Source: Arcticibacter tournemirensis
GTDB lineage: Bacteria; Bacteroidota; Bacteroidia; Sphingobacteriales; Sphingobacteriaceae
Reading direction: 5' to 3'
Length of the DNA: 64,000 nucleotides
Assembly: GCF_006716645.1 (NCBI RefSeq)
Contig: NZ_VFPL01000001.1
Coordinates: forward strand, 682,001-746,000
Of this stretch, positions 1-8,744 are shown in pieces. A program made the translations under genes and the position numbers. Under the pieces are notes generated by a model. It had not been told where the DNA came from, ran no database searches, and was given only the letters and a program-made list of their open reading frames with translations. The first letter of the stretch is position 1. Every line of letters begins with the position of its first letter.

Positions 1-31
1 GGCTGTCATAATATTTTTTTAGAGTAAGCCA

Positions 32-39
32 TACCTTCG
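32..39 (+). promoter_or_regulatory. candidate -7 box for pta
   Basis: The sequence TACCTTCG matches the Bacteroidetes -7 box TAnnTTTG at seven of eight positions and lies 23 bases before the preferred pta start. The same variant box precedes metK. No convincing -33 TTTG is visible, so this is a weak call. Confidence 0.35.
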
Positions 40-62
40 TGCAGAATTTCAATAAAAGAATT

Positions 63-2156
63 ATGACCAAAAATATTTTTATTGCAACAGCAGAGCCATA
101 CAGTGGTAAATCTATTGTGGCGCTGGGCCTTGTAAATATGCTTTTGGGTAAAACCCGGAAAGTGGGTTATTTTAAGCCTATTATTAATTACGATCCAAAA
201 GAAAAAAAGGATGTTCATATCCAGACGATCGTAGACTATTTTTCACTCCCTGTTAATTACGACGAAACGTATGCCCTGACGAGACAGGAGGCAATGCGAC
301 AGCTTGAAGGCGAAAGCCAGGGGCAAATGATGGATACCATTATCAGTAAGTTTAAAAAGCTCGAAGAAAACTATGATTTTACGGTAATAGAAGGGAGTGA
401 TTTTGTAGGAGAAGGGGCTGCTTTCGAATTTGAAGCAAACGTTTCGATTGCAAAAAACCTGGGCGCTCCGGCAATCATAGTTGTATCGGGTGAAGGTAAG
501 ACCACCGCACAGATAGTGAATTCAGTGTTCACTATGTTGCGGAATTTTGAGGCGCGCGAGGTGCAGGTGCTTGCTATAGTAGCAAATAAGGTAAAGCAAG
601 ATCAGGCAGCAGATGTAAAAGAACTTCTAACTCTGCAGTTGCCTAAGAATGCGATTCTTGCCGTTATTCCTGAAGACAAGGGCCTTCTGAATCCGACAAT
701 GAAGGAGATCTATGAGAACCTGGGAGGAAATCTCTTATTTGGAGAAGAGTATTTATCTAATCAGGTTGATAATTTCGTTACCGGAGCCATGAACGTTCCG
801 AATTTCCTGAGACACATTAAAGATAATGTCCTTATTGTTACACCTGGTGATCGCGGAGATATCATTATAGGATCATTACAGGCAAATATTTCTACAAACT
901 ACCCGAAAGTTGCTGGTATTGTGCTCTCTGCCGGATCGATTCCGGAAGAACCGATTATCCGCCTGATTGAAGGTTCGCAAACAGTCGTTCCAATTATTTC
1001 GGTAAATACAGGTACCTTTCAAACTATTGCTGAAATCGCCTCTATTAAGTCGAGGATCACTACCGACAACACCAAGAAGATTCAGCTGGCAATTGATACA
1101 TTCGACAAATATGTGGATGTGCAGGCGCTTGATCAAAAAATCGTAACCTTTACACCAGAGGGAATCACGCCTCATATGTTCCAGTACCAACTCGGTAAGT
1201 GGGCTAAGAGTGAGATTAAACATATTGTGTTGCCGGAAGGCGACGATGAACGCGTCCTTAAGGCTGCAGCCCGGCTGATAAGTCAGGAAATTGTAAATCT
1301 GACTATTCTTGGCGACGCCTCTTCTATCGCTGCTGCTGTGAAGCGTTTGGGTCTCGATCTTGATCTCAATAAAGTAAGGATTATTAATCCTGCCCAATCA
1401 GAGTTCTACGATGATTATGTAGAAACACTTTACGAGCTCAGAAAAAATAAGAACGTAACGATGGAGATGGCACGTGACCTGATGACAGATGTTTCTTATT
1501 TTGGAACGATGATGGTCTATAAAGGACACGCTGACGGTATGGTATCGGGTGCAGTTCATACAACACAGCATACGATACGGCCCGCCCTGCAGTTTGTGAA
1601 GACCAAGCCCGGGATTTCTGTTGTATCTTCTGTATTCTTTATGTGCCTGCCTGATCGTGTATCGGTATTCGGCGATTGTGCAGTGAATCCGAATCCTACA
1701 GCCGAACAGCTTGCTGAAATTGCAATTTCATCGGCCGAAAGCAGCATCCGTTTTGGCATCGAGCCACGAATTGCTATGCTTTCATATTCTTCGGGAACTT
1801 CAGGCGAAGGTGCAGATGTTGATAAAGTTCGCAAAGCTACCGAAATTGTTAAGCAGAAGAGACCTGATCTAAAGGTAGAAGGCCCTATCCAATATGATGC
1901 TGCTGTAGATCCGGTTGTTGGTAAACAAAAAATGCCGAATTCAGAAGTAGCGGGACAAGCAAGCGTGCTTATATTCCCTGACCTTAATACAGGTAACAAT
2001 ACCTATAAAGCAGTACAGCGCGAAACAGGCGCACTCGCAATCGGTCCTATGTTACAGGGGTTAAATAAACCCGTGAACGACTTGAGCCGCGGATGTACAG
2101 TAGATGATATATTCAACACGGTTATCATCACGGCTATTCAAAGCCAGAATAATTAA
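63..2156 (+). CDS. pta: phosphate acetyltransferase, long form
   Basis: Interconverts acetyl-CoA and acetyl phosphate in the cytoplasm, the first step of the Pta-AckA acetate pathway. The 698-aa protein has the three-part long form: a BioD-like P-loop domain at the N terminus (AEPYSGKS near residue 10), a central DRTGG-type regulatory domain (about 215-320), and a C-terminal PTA_PTB catalytic domain (about 370-690). I chose the ATG at 63 because MTKNIFIATAEPYSG is where the family begins; an in-frame ATG at 39 would add eight residues and would lie at the candidate promoter box. ackA follows after 86 bases, consistent with co-expression. Confidence 0.95.
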   Translation: MTKNIFIATAEPYSGKSIVALGLVNMLLGKTRKVGYFKPIINYDPKEKKDVHIQTIVDYFSLPVNYDETYALTRQEAMRQLEGESQGQMMDTIISKFKKLEENYDFTVIEGSDFVGEGAAFEFEANVSIAKNLGAPAIIVVSGEGKTTAQIVNSVFTMLRNFEAREVQVLAIVANKVKQDQAADVKELLTLQLPKNAILAVIPEDKGLLNPTMKEIYENLGGNLLFGEEYLSNQVDNFVTGAMNVPNFLRHIKDNVLIVTPGDRGDIIIGSLQANISTNYPKVAGIVLSAGSIPEEPIIRLIEGSQTVVPIISVNTGTFQTIAEIASIKSRITTDNTKKIQLAIDTFDKYVDVQALDQKIVTFTPEGITPHMFQYQLGKWAKSEIKHIVLPEGDDERVLKAAARLISQEIVNLTILGDASSIAAAVKRLGLDLDLNKVRIINPAQSEFYDDYVETLYELRKNKNVTMEMARDLMTDVSYFGTMMVYKGHADGMVSGAVHTTQHTIRPALQFVKTKPGISVVSSVFFMCLPDRVSVFGDCAVNPNPTAEQLAEIAISSAESSIRFGIEPRIAMLSYSSGTSGEGADVDKVRKATEIVKQKRPDLKVEGPIQYDAAVDPVVGKQKMPNSEVAGQASVLIFPDLNTGNNTYKAVQRETGALAIGPMLQGLNKPVNDLSRGCTVDDIFNTVIITAIQSQNN

Positions 2157-2172
2157 CAGAAAACAAATTAGA

Positions 2173-2213
2173 AACCGGCAAGGGACGGCAGCCTCCCTTG
2201 TACGGTTTTGTTA
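2173..2213 (+). terminator. hairpin between pta and ackA
   Basis: CAAGGGA (2179-2185) pairs with TCCCTTG (2194-2200), extended by ACCG (2174-2177) with CGGT (2203-2206), followed by a short T-rich stretch. It could be a weak terminator or attenuator, or an mRNA-processing hairpin that lets pta and ackA levels differ. The T-run is interrupted, so full termination is doubtful. Confidence 0.45.
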
Positions 2214-2242
2214 TTTACACAGGATAAAGAAATATTATTTGC

Positions 2243-3445
2243 ATGAATATTTTTGTAGTAAACTGCGGGAGCAGTTCGATTAAGTACCAGTTGTTTAAAT
2301 GGCCTTCCGAGTCGCCAATATGCAGCGGGTTGGTGGAGCGTATCGGTCTTGAAATTTCAGCGATCACGCACAAGGTCTATATAAATGGCGAAGAAAAGGT
2401 GATAAAGCGTACCCTTGAATTGCCCGATCACGAGGCCGGTATGCAGGAAGTAGGGCACTTGCTCACAGAACCAGAAATCGGCGTTATTCAGGACCCCTCA
2501 GAGATCGAAGCTGTAGGGCATCGGATCGTTCACGGTGGCGAGAGTTTTTCTACCACCACTATCGTTACCCCTGAAGTAAAGGAAGAGATAAAGAAACTCG
2601 CTGCATTAGCTCCCTTGCATAATCCCGCTCATTACGTTGGTATAACGGTGGCCCAGAAGATTTTTACCAGCGCTACCCAAATCGTGGTGTTTGATACTGC
2701 ATTTCATCAAACAATGCCTGCAAAAGCCTACAGATACGCTATTCCGGGTAAATTTTATACCGACCATGGAGTACGTGTATATGGTTTCCACGGAACAAGT
2801 CATAAATATGTAACAGCTCAGGCGCTTTCCTACCTCAAAAAGCCGGATGCAAAGATTATTACGATCCATCTCGGTAATGGCTGTAGTATGGCTGCTGTAA
2901 ACGCCGGACAATGTATAGATACCAGCATGGGGCTTGGTCCGCTTGATGGTTTAATTATGGGCACAAGGTGCGGTAATATTGATGCATCTGTAGTTTTTTA
3001 CCTGGTATCCCAGCTGGGCTACGATATCGAACAGGTGGATGCTCTCTTTAACAAGCGGAGCGGTATGCTGGGACTTACTGGCTACAGCGATATGCGTGAT
3101 ATTCTTAAAGCAATAGAAGAGGGTGATGAAAATGCGCGTCTGGCATATGATATGTATGCTTATCGCATTAAGAAGTATATCGGCGCCTATGCATCTGCGT
3201 TGAATGGTTTGGATGCTATTATCTTTACCGCCGGTGTAGGTGAGAATGATAAGAACCTAAGGGAAGTTGTTTGCAGTAACATGGACTTCCTGGGCATTGA
3301 AATCGATAAGGATAAGAACCGCGAACGTTCCGGTGAGCTCAGGGAAGTAAATACTCCTGGCTCTAGGGTGAAGGTTATGGTTATTCCAACTAACGAAGAA
3401 CTTGAAATAGCTAAAGAATGCTTTGAGCTATTAGAATCAAAATAG
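2243..3445 (+). CDS. ackA: acetate kinase
   Basis: Transfers phosphate between acetyl phosphate and ADP, making ATP and acetate; partner of the upstream pta. The 400-aa length is normal for the family. Visible signatures are the N-terminal NCGSSSIKYQLF, GHRIVHGGE near residue 93, the phosphate-binding ITIHLGNGCS near 207, and FTAGVGEND near 330 of the ASKHA fold. The ATG at 2243 directly precedes the conserved N terminus. A strong terminator follows, closing the pta-ackA unit. Confidence 0.96.
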   Translation: MNIFVVNCGSSSIKYQLFKWPSESPICSGLVERIGLEISAITHKVYINGEEKVIKRTLELPDHEAGMQEVGHLLTEPEIGVIQDPSEIEAVGHRIVHGGESFSTTTIVTPEVKEEIKKLAALAPLHNPAHYVGITVAQKIFTSATQIVVFDTAFHQTMPAKAYRYAIPGKFYTDHGVRVYGFHGTSHKYVTAQALSYLKKPDAKIITIHLGNGCSMAAVNAGQCIDTSMGLGPLDGLIMGTRCGNIDASVVFYLVSQLGYDIEQVDALFNKRSGMLGLTGYSDMRDILKAIEEGDENARLAYDMYAYRIKKYIGAYASALNGLDAIIFTAGVGENDKNLREVVCSNMDFLGIEIDKDKNRERSGELREVNTPGSRVKVMVIPTNEELEIAKECFELLESK

Positions 3446-3454
3446 AACATCCCG

Positions 3455-3513
3455 GGCGTTAAGAGCACGGACGCAGATAACCCTGTTTGTGTTTCTTAAC
3501 GCCTTTTATTTTT
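3455..3513 (+). terminator. terminator after ackA
   Basis: A perfect 10-bp stem, GGCGTTAAGA (3455-3464) with TCTTAACGCC (3494-3503), is followed by TTTTATTTTT. The 29-base loop is long for an intrinsic terminator, but stem and T-tract are clear. Confidence 0.6.
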
Positions 3514-3613
3514 ACCTGCTTCCCTGTCGCCATTTAATTTCTTGCATCGGCAGGTAAAACCTTCTCATTTGTTTATTTACCCTTTATTTCACCGGTTTTA
3601 TTAATTTAGGCTG

Positions 3614-4627
3614 ATGAATAAACCAAGGACAGTTTTTCTGCACGCCATAATATGGCTTTCTATCCTCCTTCTGTTTGTAGGTATCGGCAGCAGGGGAGGG
3701 AAGCTGGAAGAAGCTGTTGTTATTTTTGTATACTTTGGCTTATTAAATATAGCCATTTTCTATATCAACTATCTCTACATCTTACCTAAATATCTAAACA
3801 GCCGAAGGTATCTCGGATGCGCATTAAGTATTATATTCCTCATACTATTCTCGGGCCTTATTAAATATACTTTAGCAAGCTTTTTTAGTAGCGTTGTTTT
3901 AAAGCGCGGGCCCCAACATCAAATTGTGATCACTTTTTGGGAGTATTACCTGGGAACGGTTTTTACAGGAACGTTTTTTGTATTCCTCAGTACTGCCGCG
4001 AAATTTGCAGTAGACTGGTTTGTAAATGAGAAGGTGCGTAAGAATCTGGAGAATGAAAAGCTCATCGCCGAACTGGCGTTTCTGAAATCACAAATCAACC
4101 CCCATTTTTTGTTTAATTCTCTGAATAACATTTATTCGCTTGCCTACCAGCATTCGGAGAAAACTCCGGAAGCCATCCTTAAATTATCTGAAATTATGCG
4201 ATATATGCTTCAGGAGAGCAACGAAGTAAAGGTGGAGTTGTCAAAGGAAATAAGATACCTTGAAAACTATATAGAATTGCAAAAGTTACGCTTCAAGGCC
4301 GATTCTTATGTAAGTATGGATATAAAGGGCGACGATATGCAGCAAAGCATAGCTCCGCTGATCTTAATCGCCTTCGTAGAGAATGCTTTTAAGCATGGCG
4401 TCGCTTCTGATCCCGAAAATCCTATTGCAATTACTATTGATGTAATGAAAGGAAGATTGTTCTTTAGTGTGAAAAATAAAAAGAGCGCTCAGAACAAAGA
4501 CGAGGCTAGTGGAATCGGTCTTAACAATGTGAAACGAAGGCTCGATTTACTTTTTCCCGGAAAATATGAGTTGGAAATTAATGAAGGTAGAGAAATATAT
4601 CATTGTACACTAGTTTTGGACTTATAA
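3614..4627 (+). CDS. LytS-type sensor histidine kinase
   Basis: Membrane sensor kinase of the LytS/His_kinase (PF06580) class. About four hydrophobic segments occupy residues 10-135, with no recognisable periplasmic sensor domain. The phospho-acceptor motif QINPHFLFNSLNN puts the histidine at residue 164. The ATPase half shows the N-box VENAFKHG (near 252) and GIGLNNVKRRL (near 305). The LytTR regulator starts two bases after its stop, so the two form a kinase-regulator pair. The signal sensed cannot be told from the sequence. Confidence 0.9.
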   Translation: MNKPRTVFLHAIIWLSILLLFVGIGSRGGKLEEAVVIFVYFGLLNIAIFYINYLYILPKYLNSRRYLGCALSIIFLILFSGLIKYTLASFFSSVVLKRGPQHQIVITFWEYYLGTVFTGTFFVFLSTAAKFAVDWFVNEKVRKNLENEKLIAELAFLKSQINPHFLFNSLNNIYSLAYQHSEKTPEAILKLSEIMRYMLQESNEVKVELSKEIRYLENYIELQKLRFKADSYVSMDIKGDDMQQSIAPLILIAFVENAFKHGVASDPENPIAITIDVMKGRLFFSVKNKKSAQNKDEASGIGLNNVKRRLDLLFPGKYELEINEGREIYHCTLVLDL

Positions 4628-4628
4628 T

Positions 4629-5348
4629 ATGATACGCTGTCTTGTTGTTGACGATGAGCCTTTAGCACTCGATATTCTGACGGATTATATTGCTAAAGTG
4701 CCTTTCTTAGAGCTGGTGAAAGCTACTACGAGTGCTTTTGAGGCATTGTCGATAGTTCAGAATGACTTGATCGATCTTGTTTTTCTTGATGTGCAAATGC
4801 CGGAGCTAACAGGCATCCAGTTTTTGAAGATCATTAACGGGAAATGCAATGTAATTCTCACCACCGCCTATTCTCAATATGCATTAGATGGCTATGAGCT
4901 TGATGTATCAGATTACCTCTTAAAACCTATCGCCTTTGATCGCTTCTATAAGGCTGTTTTAAAAGTCCAGAACCAGCAAAGTCAGAGTACTCCTGCAGTG
5001 ACGATAGAGCGGCCTGTGGCAGCATCGGCACCCGATTTTATCTTTGTTAAGACTGAGCATCGTATCCAGAAGATCTATATTAATGATATCCTGTACATAG
5101 AAGGACTGAAGGACTATGTTTCTATTTTCACCGCCGTCGAAAGAATAATAACATTACAGCACATGAAAAAGCTGGAGGAAGTATTGCCTAACCAGCGGTT
5201 TGCCCGTGTGCACAAATCCTTTATTGTTTCGATTGATAAGATTGAAAGTATAGAAAGAGGACGAATACAAATAGGAGATAAAGTTATTCCCATTGGAGAT
5301 ACCTACCGCGATAACTTCTTTAAGAAAATAGAAGACAGGAACATTTAG
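4629..5348 (+). CDS. LytTR-family response regulator
   Basis: DNA-binding regulator, presumably phosphorylated by the kinase encoded just upstream. Residues 1-120 are a receiver domain with the acidic pair D8/D9, the phospho-acceptor D54 in VFLDVQMPE, and the conserved lysine in DYLLKPI. Residues about 135-235 form a LytTR DNA-binding domain (FVKTEHRIQKI, then RVHKSFIVS). The 239-aa length is typical. Target genes are not evident here. Confidence 0.92.
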   Translation: MIRCLVVDDEPLALDILTDYIAKVPFLELVKATTSAFEALSIVQNDLIDLVFLDVQMPELTGIQFLKIINGKCNVILTTAYSQYALDGYELDVSDYLLKPIAFDRFYKAVLKVQNQQSQSTPAVTIERPVAASAPDFIFVKTEHRIQKIYINDILYIEGLKDYVSIFTAVERIITLQHMKKLEEVLPNQRFARVHKSFIVSIDKIESIERGRIQIGDKVIPIGDTYRDNFFKKIEDRNI

Positions 5349-5414
5349 CAATTGACAGGGGACAATTGACAATGATTGATAATGATCATTGTGGTCGAGA
5401 TTCAACAATTGGGG
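5349..5414. repeat. short degenerate repeat in convergent gap
   Basis: The gap between the converging regulator and acyltransferase genes holds two copies of CAATTGACA (one followed by GGGGA, one by ATGAT), a further CAATTG near 5408 and the palindrome ATGATCAT. It resembles decayed short repeats common between Bacteroidetes genes. No terminator with a clear T-run is visible. Confidence 0.4.
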
Positions 5415-6149
5415 TTAATCGGCGATTGCCTCTTTAATCGCTCTTTCAGCTTCGTTTATCACATCTTCAGGCGTTTTTCCAGCCGGTTCGATCGGTTGAA
5501 GTACTGTCCAGTTCATCTTCTCACCAAAGCTCAAAGGAAAAACGCCAAATCGTGTTAGTTTCCATGAACCTTTAATAGCTACCGGCACCACCAGGGCATC
5601 GGGAACTTTCTTTAACAAAGTTATTACCCCACCCGCCGCAAACGGCTTCATCTTCCCGTCTTTTGAGCGGGTACCTTCCGGAAATATCGCTGCCGACCAG
5701 TTATTCTCACGCATACGTTTTGCCAGTTTCAGGATCTCAGCTATTGATTGCTTAGGGTCGCTGCGGTCAATATTGGCAGCGCCGCCATGTTTTAGGTTAA
5801 AGGATACACTTGGAATTCCACGCGTTAGCTCAATTTTCGATATAAATTTCGGATGGTGAGCCCGCAAATGCCAGATCATCGGCGAAATATCGTACATGCT
5901 CTGGTGATTGGCTATAAAAATAATGGACCGGCCGGCAGGGAGTCCCACCTTATTCGAGAACCTCATCCGTGAACCCATAAGGTAATAGGTAGTAACCAGA
6001 AAGAAATTCAGAATATCTACCGACCTTTTATGGGCACTGTATCCTCCCAGTTTCAAACTCAGCCATTGGATGGGATGAAAGATAACCAGAAAAAGTCCAA
6101 AGGCGAGATAATGAAGCGGAGAAAAAATATAACCAAATAACTTGTTCAT
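5415..6149 (-). CDS. 1-acyl-glycerol-3-phosphate acyltransferase (PlsC-like)
   Basis: Predicted membrane-associated acyltransferase that adds the second acyl chain to lysophosphatidic acid in phospholipid synthesis. The 244-aa protein has a hydrophobic N terminus (about 5-35), the catalytic H-x4-D motif NHQSMYD (H82, D87) and the substrate-binding motif FPEGTRS (156-162). Several PlsC paralogues usually exist in one genome, and some act on other lysophospholipids or ornithine lipids, so the exact substrate is inferred. The NUDIX gene upstream on the same strand is 109 bases away. Confidence 0.88.
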   Translation of the reverse strand: MNKLFGYIFSPLHYLAFGLFLVIFHPIQWLSLKLGGYSAHKRSVDILNFFLVTTYYLMGSRMRFSNKVGLPAGRSIIFIANHQSMYDISPMIWHLRAHHPKFISKIELTRGIPSVSFNLKHGGAANIDRSDPKQSIAEILKLAKRMRENNWSAAIFPEGTRSKDGKMKPFAAGGVITLLKKVPDALVVPVAIKGSWKLTRFGVFPLSFGEKMNWTVLQPIEPAGKTPEDVINEAERAIKEAIAD

Positions 6150-6258
6150 TGATTGTTAGTGAAATCCGGCATCCTTTACAAGACAGTTTCTTTTAAGCAT
6201 ACCGGGCCGCCAAATTACAAATTTTATCAGTATGGATAAAGCCGCGGCCGATGATGTT

Positions 6259-6819
6259 TTATAGCTTTCCCTCTATGACAAGCAGTTTTACCCTTAAGAT
6301 GGCTGCAACGCTTATGGAGTCAGTGATCTTCCCTGAAATGACCATCTGGAAGGCTTCTTCCAGAGACATCTTCGTTATTTGAAGCTGTTCCGTTTCTTCT
6401 GGCTCTGACTCAAACTGTTCAAGGTTGCGAGCGAGATAAATAATTCCGAACTCGTCGCTCACAGAATTAGAAAGATGCATTTGCTGAATCTCTGTCCAGT
6501 TTTTAGCAACAAGTCCAGTCTCTTCCAGTAATTCCCTTTTAGCAGATTCGAGCGGATCAATACCCAGGGGACCACCACCCTCCGGGATTTCCCAGCTGTA
6601 TTGGTTTATTGGGAAGCGGTACTGTCCCACGAGCCATATGTTTAGCTGATCATCGAGCGCGACTATCCCAATAGCATAATTCTTAAAGTGAACCTTTCCA
6701 TAGATGCCCTGCCCTCCTGATGGGTTGATTACATCGAATTCTGTTACTTTTATCCAGGGATTCTCATAGACTTCCCTGTTTGACAATGTTTTCCAGGGAT
6801 TAACTTCTTCATTCAGCAT
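6259..6819 (-). CDS. NUDIX hydrolase, ADP-ribose pyrophosphatase-like
   Basis: Cytoplasmic hydrolase of nucleoside-diphosphate-linked compounds; the 186-aa layout (N-terminal beta region, then NUDIX box at 81-103, then a helix) is that of the ADP-ribose/ADP-sugar pyrophosphatases. The metal-binding core RELLEETGL (95-103) is intact. The upstream glutamate of the GX5E part of the box appears to be Ile87 (GGGPLGIDPLES), a departure from the strict consensus. Substrate is therefore uncertain. It lies between plsC-like and metK on the same strand. Confidence 0.85.
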   Translation of the reverse strand: MLNEEVNPWKTLSNREVYENPWIKVTEFDVINPSGGQGIYGKVHFKNYAIGIVALDDQLNIWLVGQYRFPINQYSWEIPEGGGPLGIDPLESAKRELLEETGLVAKNWTEIQQMHLSNSVSDEFGIIYLARNLEQFESEPEETEQLQITKMSLEEAFQMVISGKITDSISVAAILRVKLLVIEGKL

Positions 6820-6873
6820 AATTTCAAATCGGAATAATTTTTACCTGTAATGCATGAAGCGTCACAGGCAGAA

Positions 6874-6909
6874 TAAAAAAAAGCCTTCTGCTTATGATGC
6901 GGAAGGCTT
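6874..6909 (-). terminator. metK terminator
   Basis: On the minus strand AAGCCTTC (pairing 6902-6909) and GAAGGCTT (6881-6888) form an 8-bp stem with a 13-base loop, followed by a run of eight T. It lies 20 bases beyond the metK stop codon and fits an intrinsic terminator. Confidence 0.8.
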
Positions 6910-6928
6910 GTATGCTCTGTTACTGATA

Positions 6929-8182
6929 TTAAATTCCAAAGGCTGCTTTCACCTTGTTTACATAATCAAGTTTTTCCCATGTAAACAACTCAACTTCGAT
7001 CTGCTTCTTTTCACCTCCTGCTCCCACAAATTCTTTAGTAACTACTTCCGGATCGCGGCCCATATGTCCGTATGCTGCAGTTTCAGAATAGATAGGGTTG
7101 CGTAGTTTCAAGCGTGTTTCTATCCCGTATGGGGTCATGTCGAAGATTTCGGTGATCTTGCTGGCAATTTCACCGTCAGAAAGACTAACTTTAGAAGTGC
7201 CGTAGGTGTTTACGTAAATTCCCATTGGGTCTTTTACCCCAATGGCATACGACACCTGCACGAGTATCTCACTGCATATTCCTGCTGCAACAAGGTTCTT
7301 AGCAATGTGACGTGTTGCGTAAGCCGCCGAGCGATCTACTTTAGAAGGATCTTTACCTGAGAACGCACCCCCGCCATGAGCTCCTTTACCTCCGTAAGTA
7401 TCAACGATAATTTTCCTTCCTGTAAGTCCGGTATCTCCATGGGGGCCTCCGATTACGAACTTCCCGGTAGGGTTAATGTGATACTTGATGCTATCGGTAA
7501 ACAAGCTCTGCAGTTCAGGAGAAATGCTGGCTTTTACCCTCGGAATTAAAATCTGAATAATGTCCTCGCGGATTTTATCCTGCATTTCTTCTTCAGAAGC
7601 AAAATCATCATGTTGAGTCGATACCACGATGGCATCTATCCGTATAGGCTGATGGTCGTCGCTGTACTCGATGGTAACCTGCGATTTTGCGTCCGGGCGC
7701 AGGTATGGGATCTCCTTGTTTTCGCGCCTGAGTGCAGCCAATTCTATAAGTATTTTATGCGCAAGGTCTAAAGCAAGGGGCATGTAATTGCTTGTTTCGT
7801 CTGTTGCATAGCCAAACATCATTCCCTGATCGCCAGCACCTTGTTCCTGTTTTTCCTTGCGGTCAACTCCCTGGTTGATATCAGAAGATTGTTCGTGGAT
7901 GGCCGAAAGGATACCGCAGGAGTTTGCTTCAAACATATACTCCGATTTCGTATAGCCGATCTTGCGTATTACATCTCTGGTGATCTTTTGTACATCGAGA
8001 TACGTATTTGATTTTACTTCACCCGCCAGAACAACCTGTCCGGTAGTTACAAGCGTCTCGCATGCCACCTTCGAATCAGGGTCCCATGCGAGGAAATTAT
8101 CAATTAAAGCATCGGAAATCTGATCTGCGACCTTGTCAGGATGTCCTTCAGAAACCGATTCTGATGTGAATAAATATGGCAT
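6929..8182 (-). CDS. metK: S-adenosylmethionine synthetase
   Basis: Makes S-adenosylmethionine from methionine and ATP in the cytoplasm. The protein is 417 aa from the ATG at 8182, where [17 protein letters not shown] matches the family's N terminus; an in-frame ATG at 8251 adds 23 unrelated residues and would fall at the 3' end of the riboswitch, so it was not used. Signatures: [12 protein letters not shown] (ATP site) and [20 protein letters not shown] (P-loop-like motif). A SAM-II riboswitch and promoter box precede the gene, implying feedback control by SAM; a strong terminator follows. Confidence 0.97.
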   Translation of the reverse strand: MPYLFTSESVSEGHPDKVADQISDALIDNFLAWDPDSKVACETLVTTGQVVLAGEVKSNTYLDVQKITRDVIRKIGYTKSEYMFEANSCGILSAIHEQSSDINQGVDRKEKQEQGAGDQGMMFGYATDETSNYMPLALDLAHKILIELAALRRENKEIPYLRPDAKSQVTIEYSDDHQPIRIDAIVVSTQHDDFASEEEMQDKIREDIIQILIPRVKASISPELQSLFTDSIKYHINPTGKFVIGGPHGDTGLTGRKIIVDTYGGKGAHGGGAFSGKDPSKVDRSAAYATRHIAKNLVAAGICSEILVQVSYAIGVKDPMGIYVNTYGTSKVSLSDGEIASKITEIFDMTPYGIETRLKLRNPIYSETAAYGHMGRDPEVVTKEFVGAGGEKKQIEVELFTWEKLDYVNKVKAAFGI

Positions 8183-8247
8183 AAAAAAGATTTTTGAGTT
8201 TATGCAAAAGAGGAGAGACCGGCACTTGCAGCAGATGTAAAAAATGA

Positions 8248-8323
8248 GCATGTATTAGCCTTTTTTTTACGTGGTTGCAATCTTGTTCCCTTTTAATATG
8301 AACACAGCAAATCAGTCCACTTT
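8248..8323 (-). promoter_or_regulatory. SAM-II riboswitch (SAM_alpha) leader of metK
   Basis: Read on the minus strand, the leader contains the ordered SAM-II landmarks: GTGG, then CTGATTTG, an inserted hairpin (TGTTC with GAACA), ATTGCAA, CCAC closing P1 with GTGG, then GTAAAA and GCTAA. This is the arrangement of the SAM-II aptamer known from alpha-proteobacteria and Bacteroidetes ahead of methionine/SAM genes. TGTGT in the loop can pair with ATACA near the 3' end, a possible H-type pseudoknot. The metK start is about 65 bases downstream. A covariance search (Rfam RF00521) was not possible here. Confidence 0.8.
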
Positions 8324-8329
8324 GCAGCA

Positions 8330-8337
8330 CGAAGGTA
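8330..8337 (-). promoter_or_regulatory. metK promoter -7 box
   Basis: TACCTTCG on the minus strand matches TAnnTTTG at seven of eight positions. Transcription would start a few bases before P1 of the SAM-II aptamer, exactly where a riboswitch transcript should begin. The -33 element is not clear. Confidence 0.5.
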
Positions 8338-8590
8338 CAAGATTTTTTATATTTTAAGAAATGAGTATAAGGCCCGCTGAGCATCCGGAAAGAAAATTCA
8401 ACAGACAAACAATTCCTTATTATAACGTCGTAGCATGCCACCAGTAACAACAAGCTGCTCAATACATAGAAGTGCCGTAAAAGAAGGAACGCTGGTCGTT
8501 TGTTAATGTTGAAATCGGGACTATAAATGAAGGATATACGTATGATACAAAAGAGAAGAAGAAGTAGGTACAAACCCATATGAATGCCAT
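8338..8590. other. gene-free stretch upstream of metK promoter
   Basis: Between the metK promoter and the palindromic array I see no credible coding region, RNA gene or strong hairpin. A minus-strand open frame crosses it (to 8579) but has no recognisable protein features and overlaps the riboswitch. Confidence 0.5.
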
Positions 8591-8744
8591 ACCAGTGCCT
8601 AACCAGTCCCTGATCTCGTCAGCATCATGTCAGCATCTCCTCAGCATCATGTCAGACTAAAGTCTGACGAGAGTCTGACATGATACTGACAAGAGTCTAA
8701 TGAGATGCTGACGAGATCAGGGACTGGTCAGGGACTGGTCAGGA
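8591..8744. repeat. 11-bp phased array forming a 127-bp palindrome
   Basis: Fourteen consecutive 11-base units run from 8591, each carrying a TCAG- or CTGA-type core at nearly the same phase (for example atcatgtcagc, cgagagtctga, actggtcaggg). The left units carry TCAG and the right units CTGA, so the array folds back on itself. Perfect 25-bp outer arms lie at 8602-8626 and 8704-8728, perfect 13-bp inner arms at 8646-8658 and 8672-8684, and both pairs share the centre near 8665. It lies between divergent metK and the lipid-kinase gene. Not a CRISPR: there are no spacers. Confidence 0.9.

Noticed and set aside
876-1397. Long minus-strand frame inside pta
   Set aside because: Shadow of a strongly supported gene, with no domain-like sequence; the same holds for the many minus frames in ackA, nuoF and nuoL.
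8148-8579. Minus-strand open frame (143 aa) and metK extension to 8251
   Set aside because: Both overlap the riboswitch and have no family features; metK starts at [17 protein letters not shown].
8591-8744. CRISPR-like array
   Set aside because: The units are contiguous 11-mers without spacers and are symmetric, so it is a phased palindrome, not a CRISPR; no cas genes are near.
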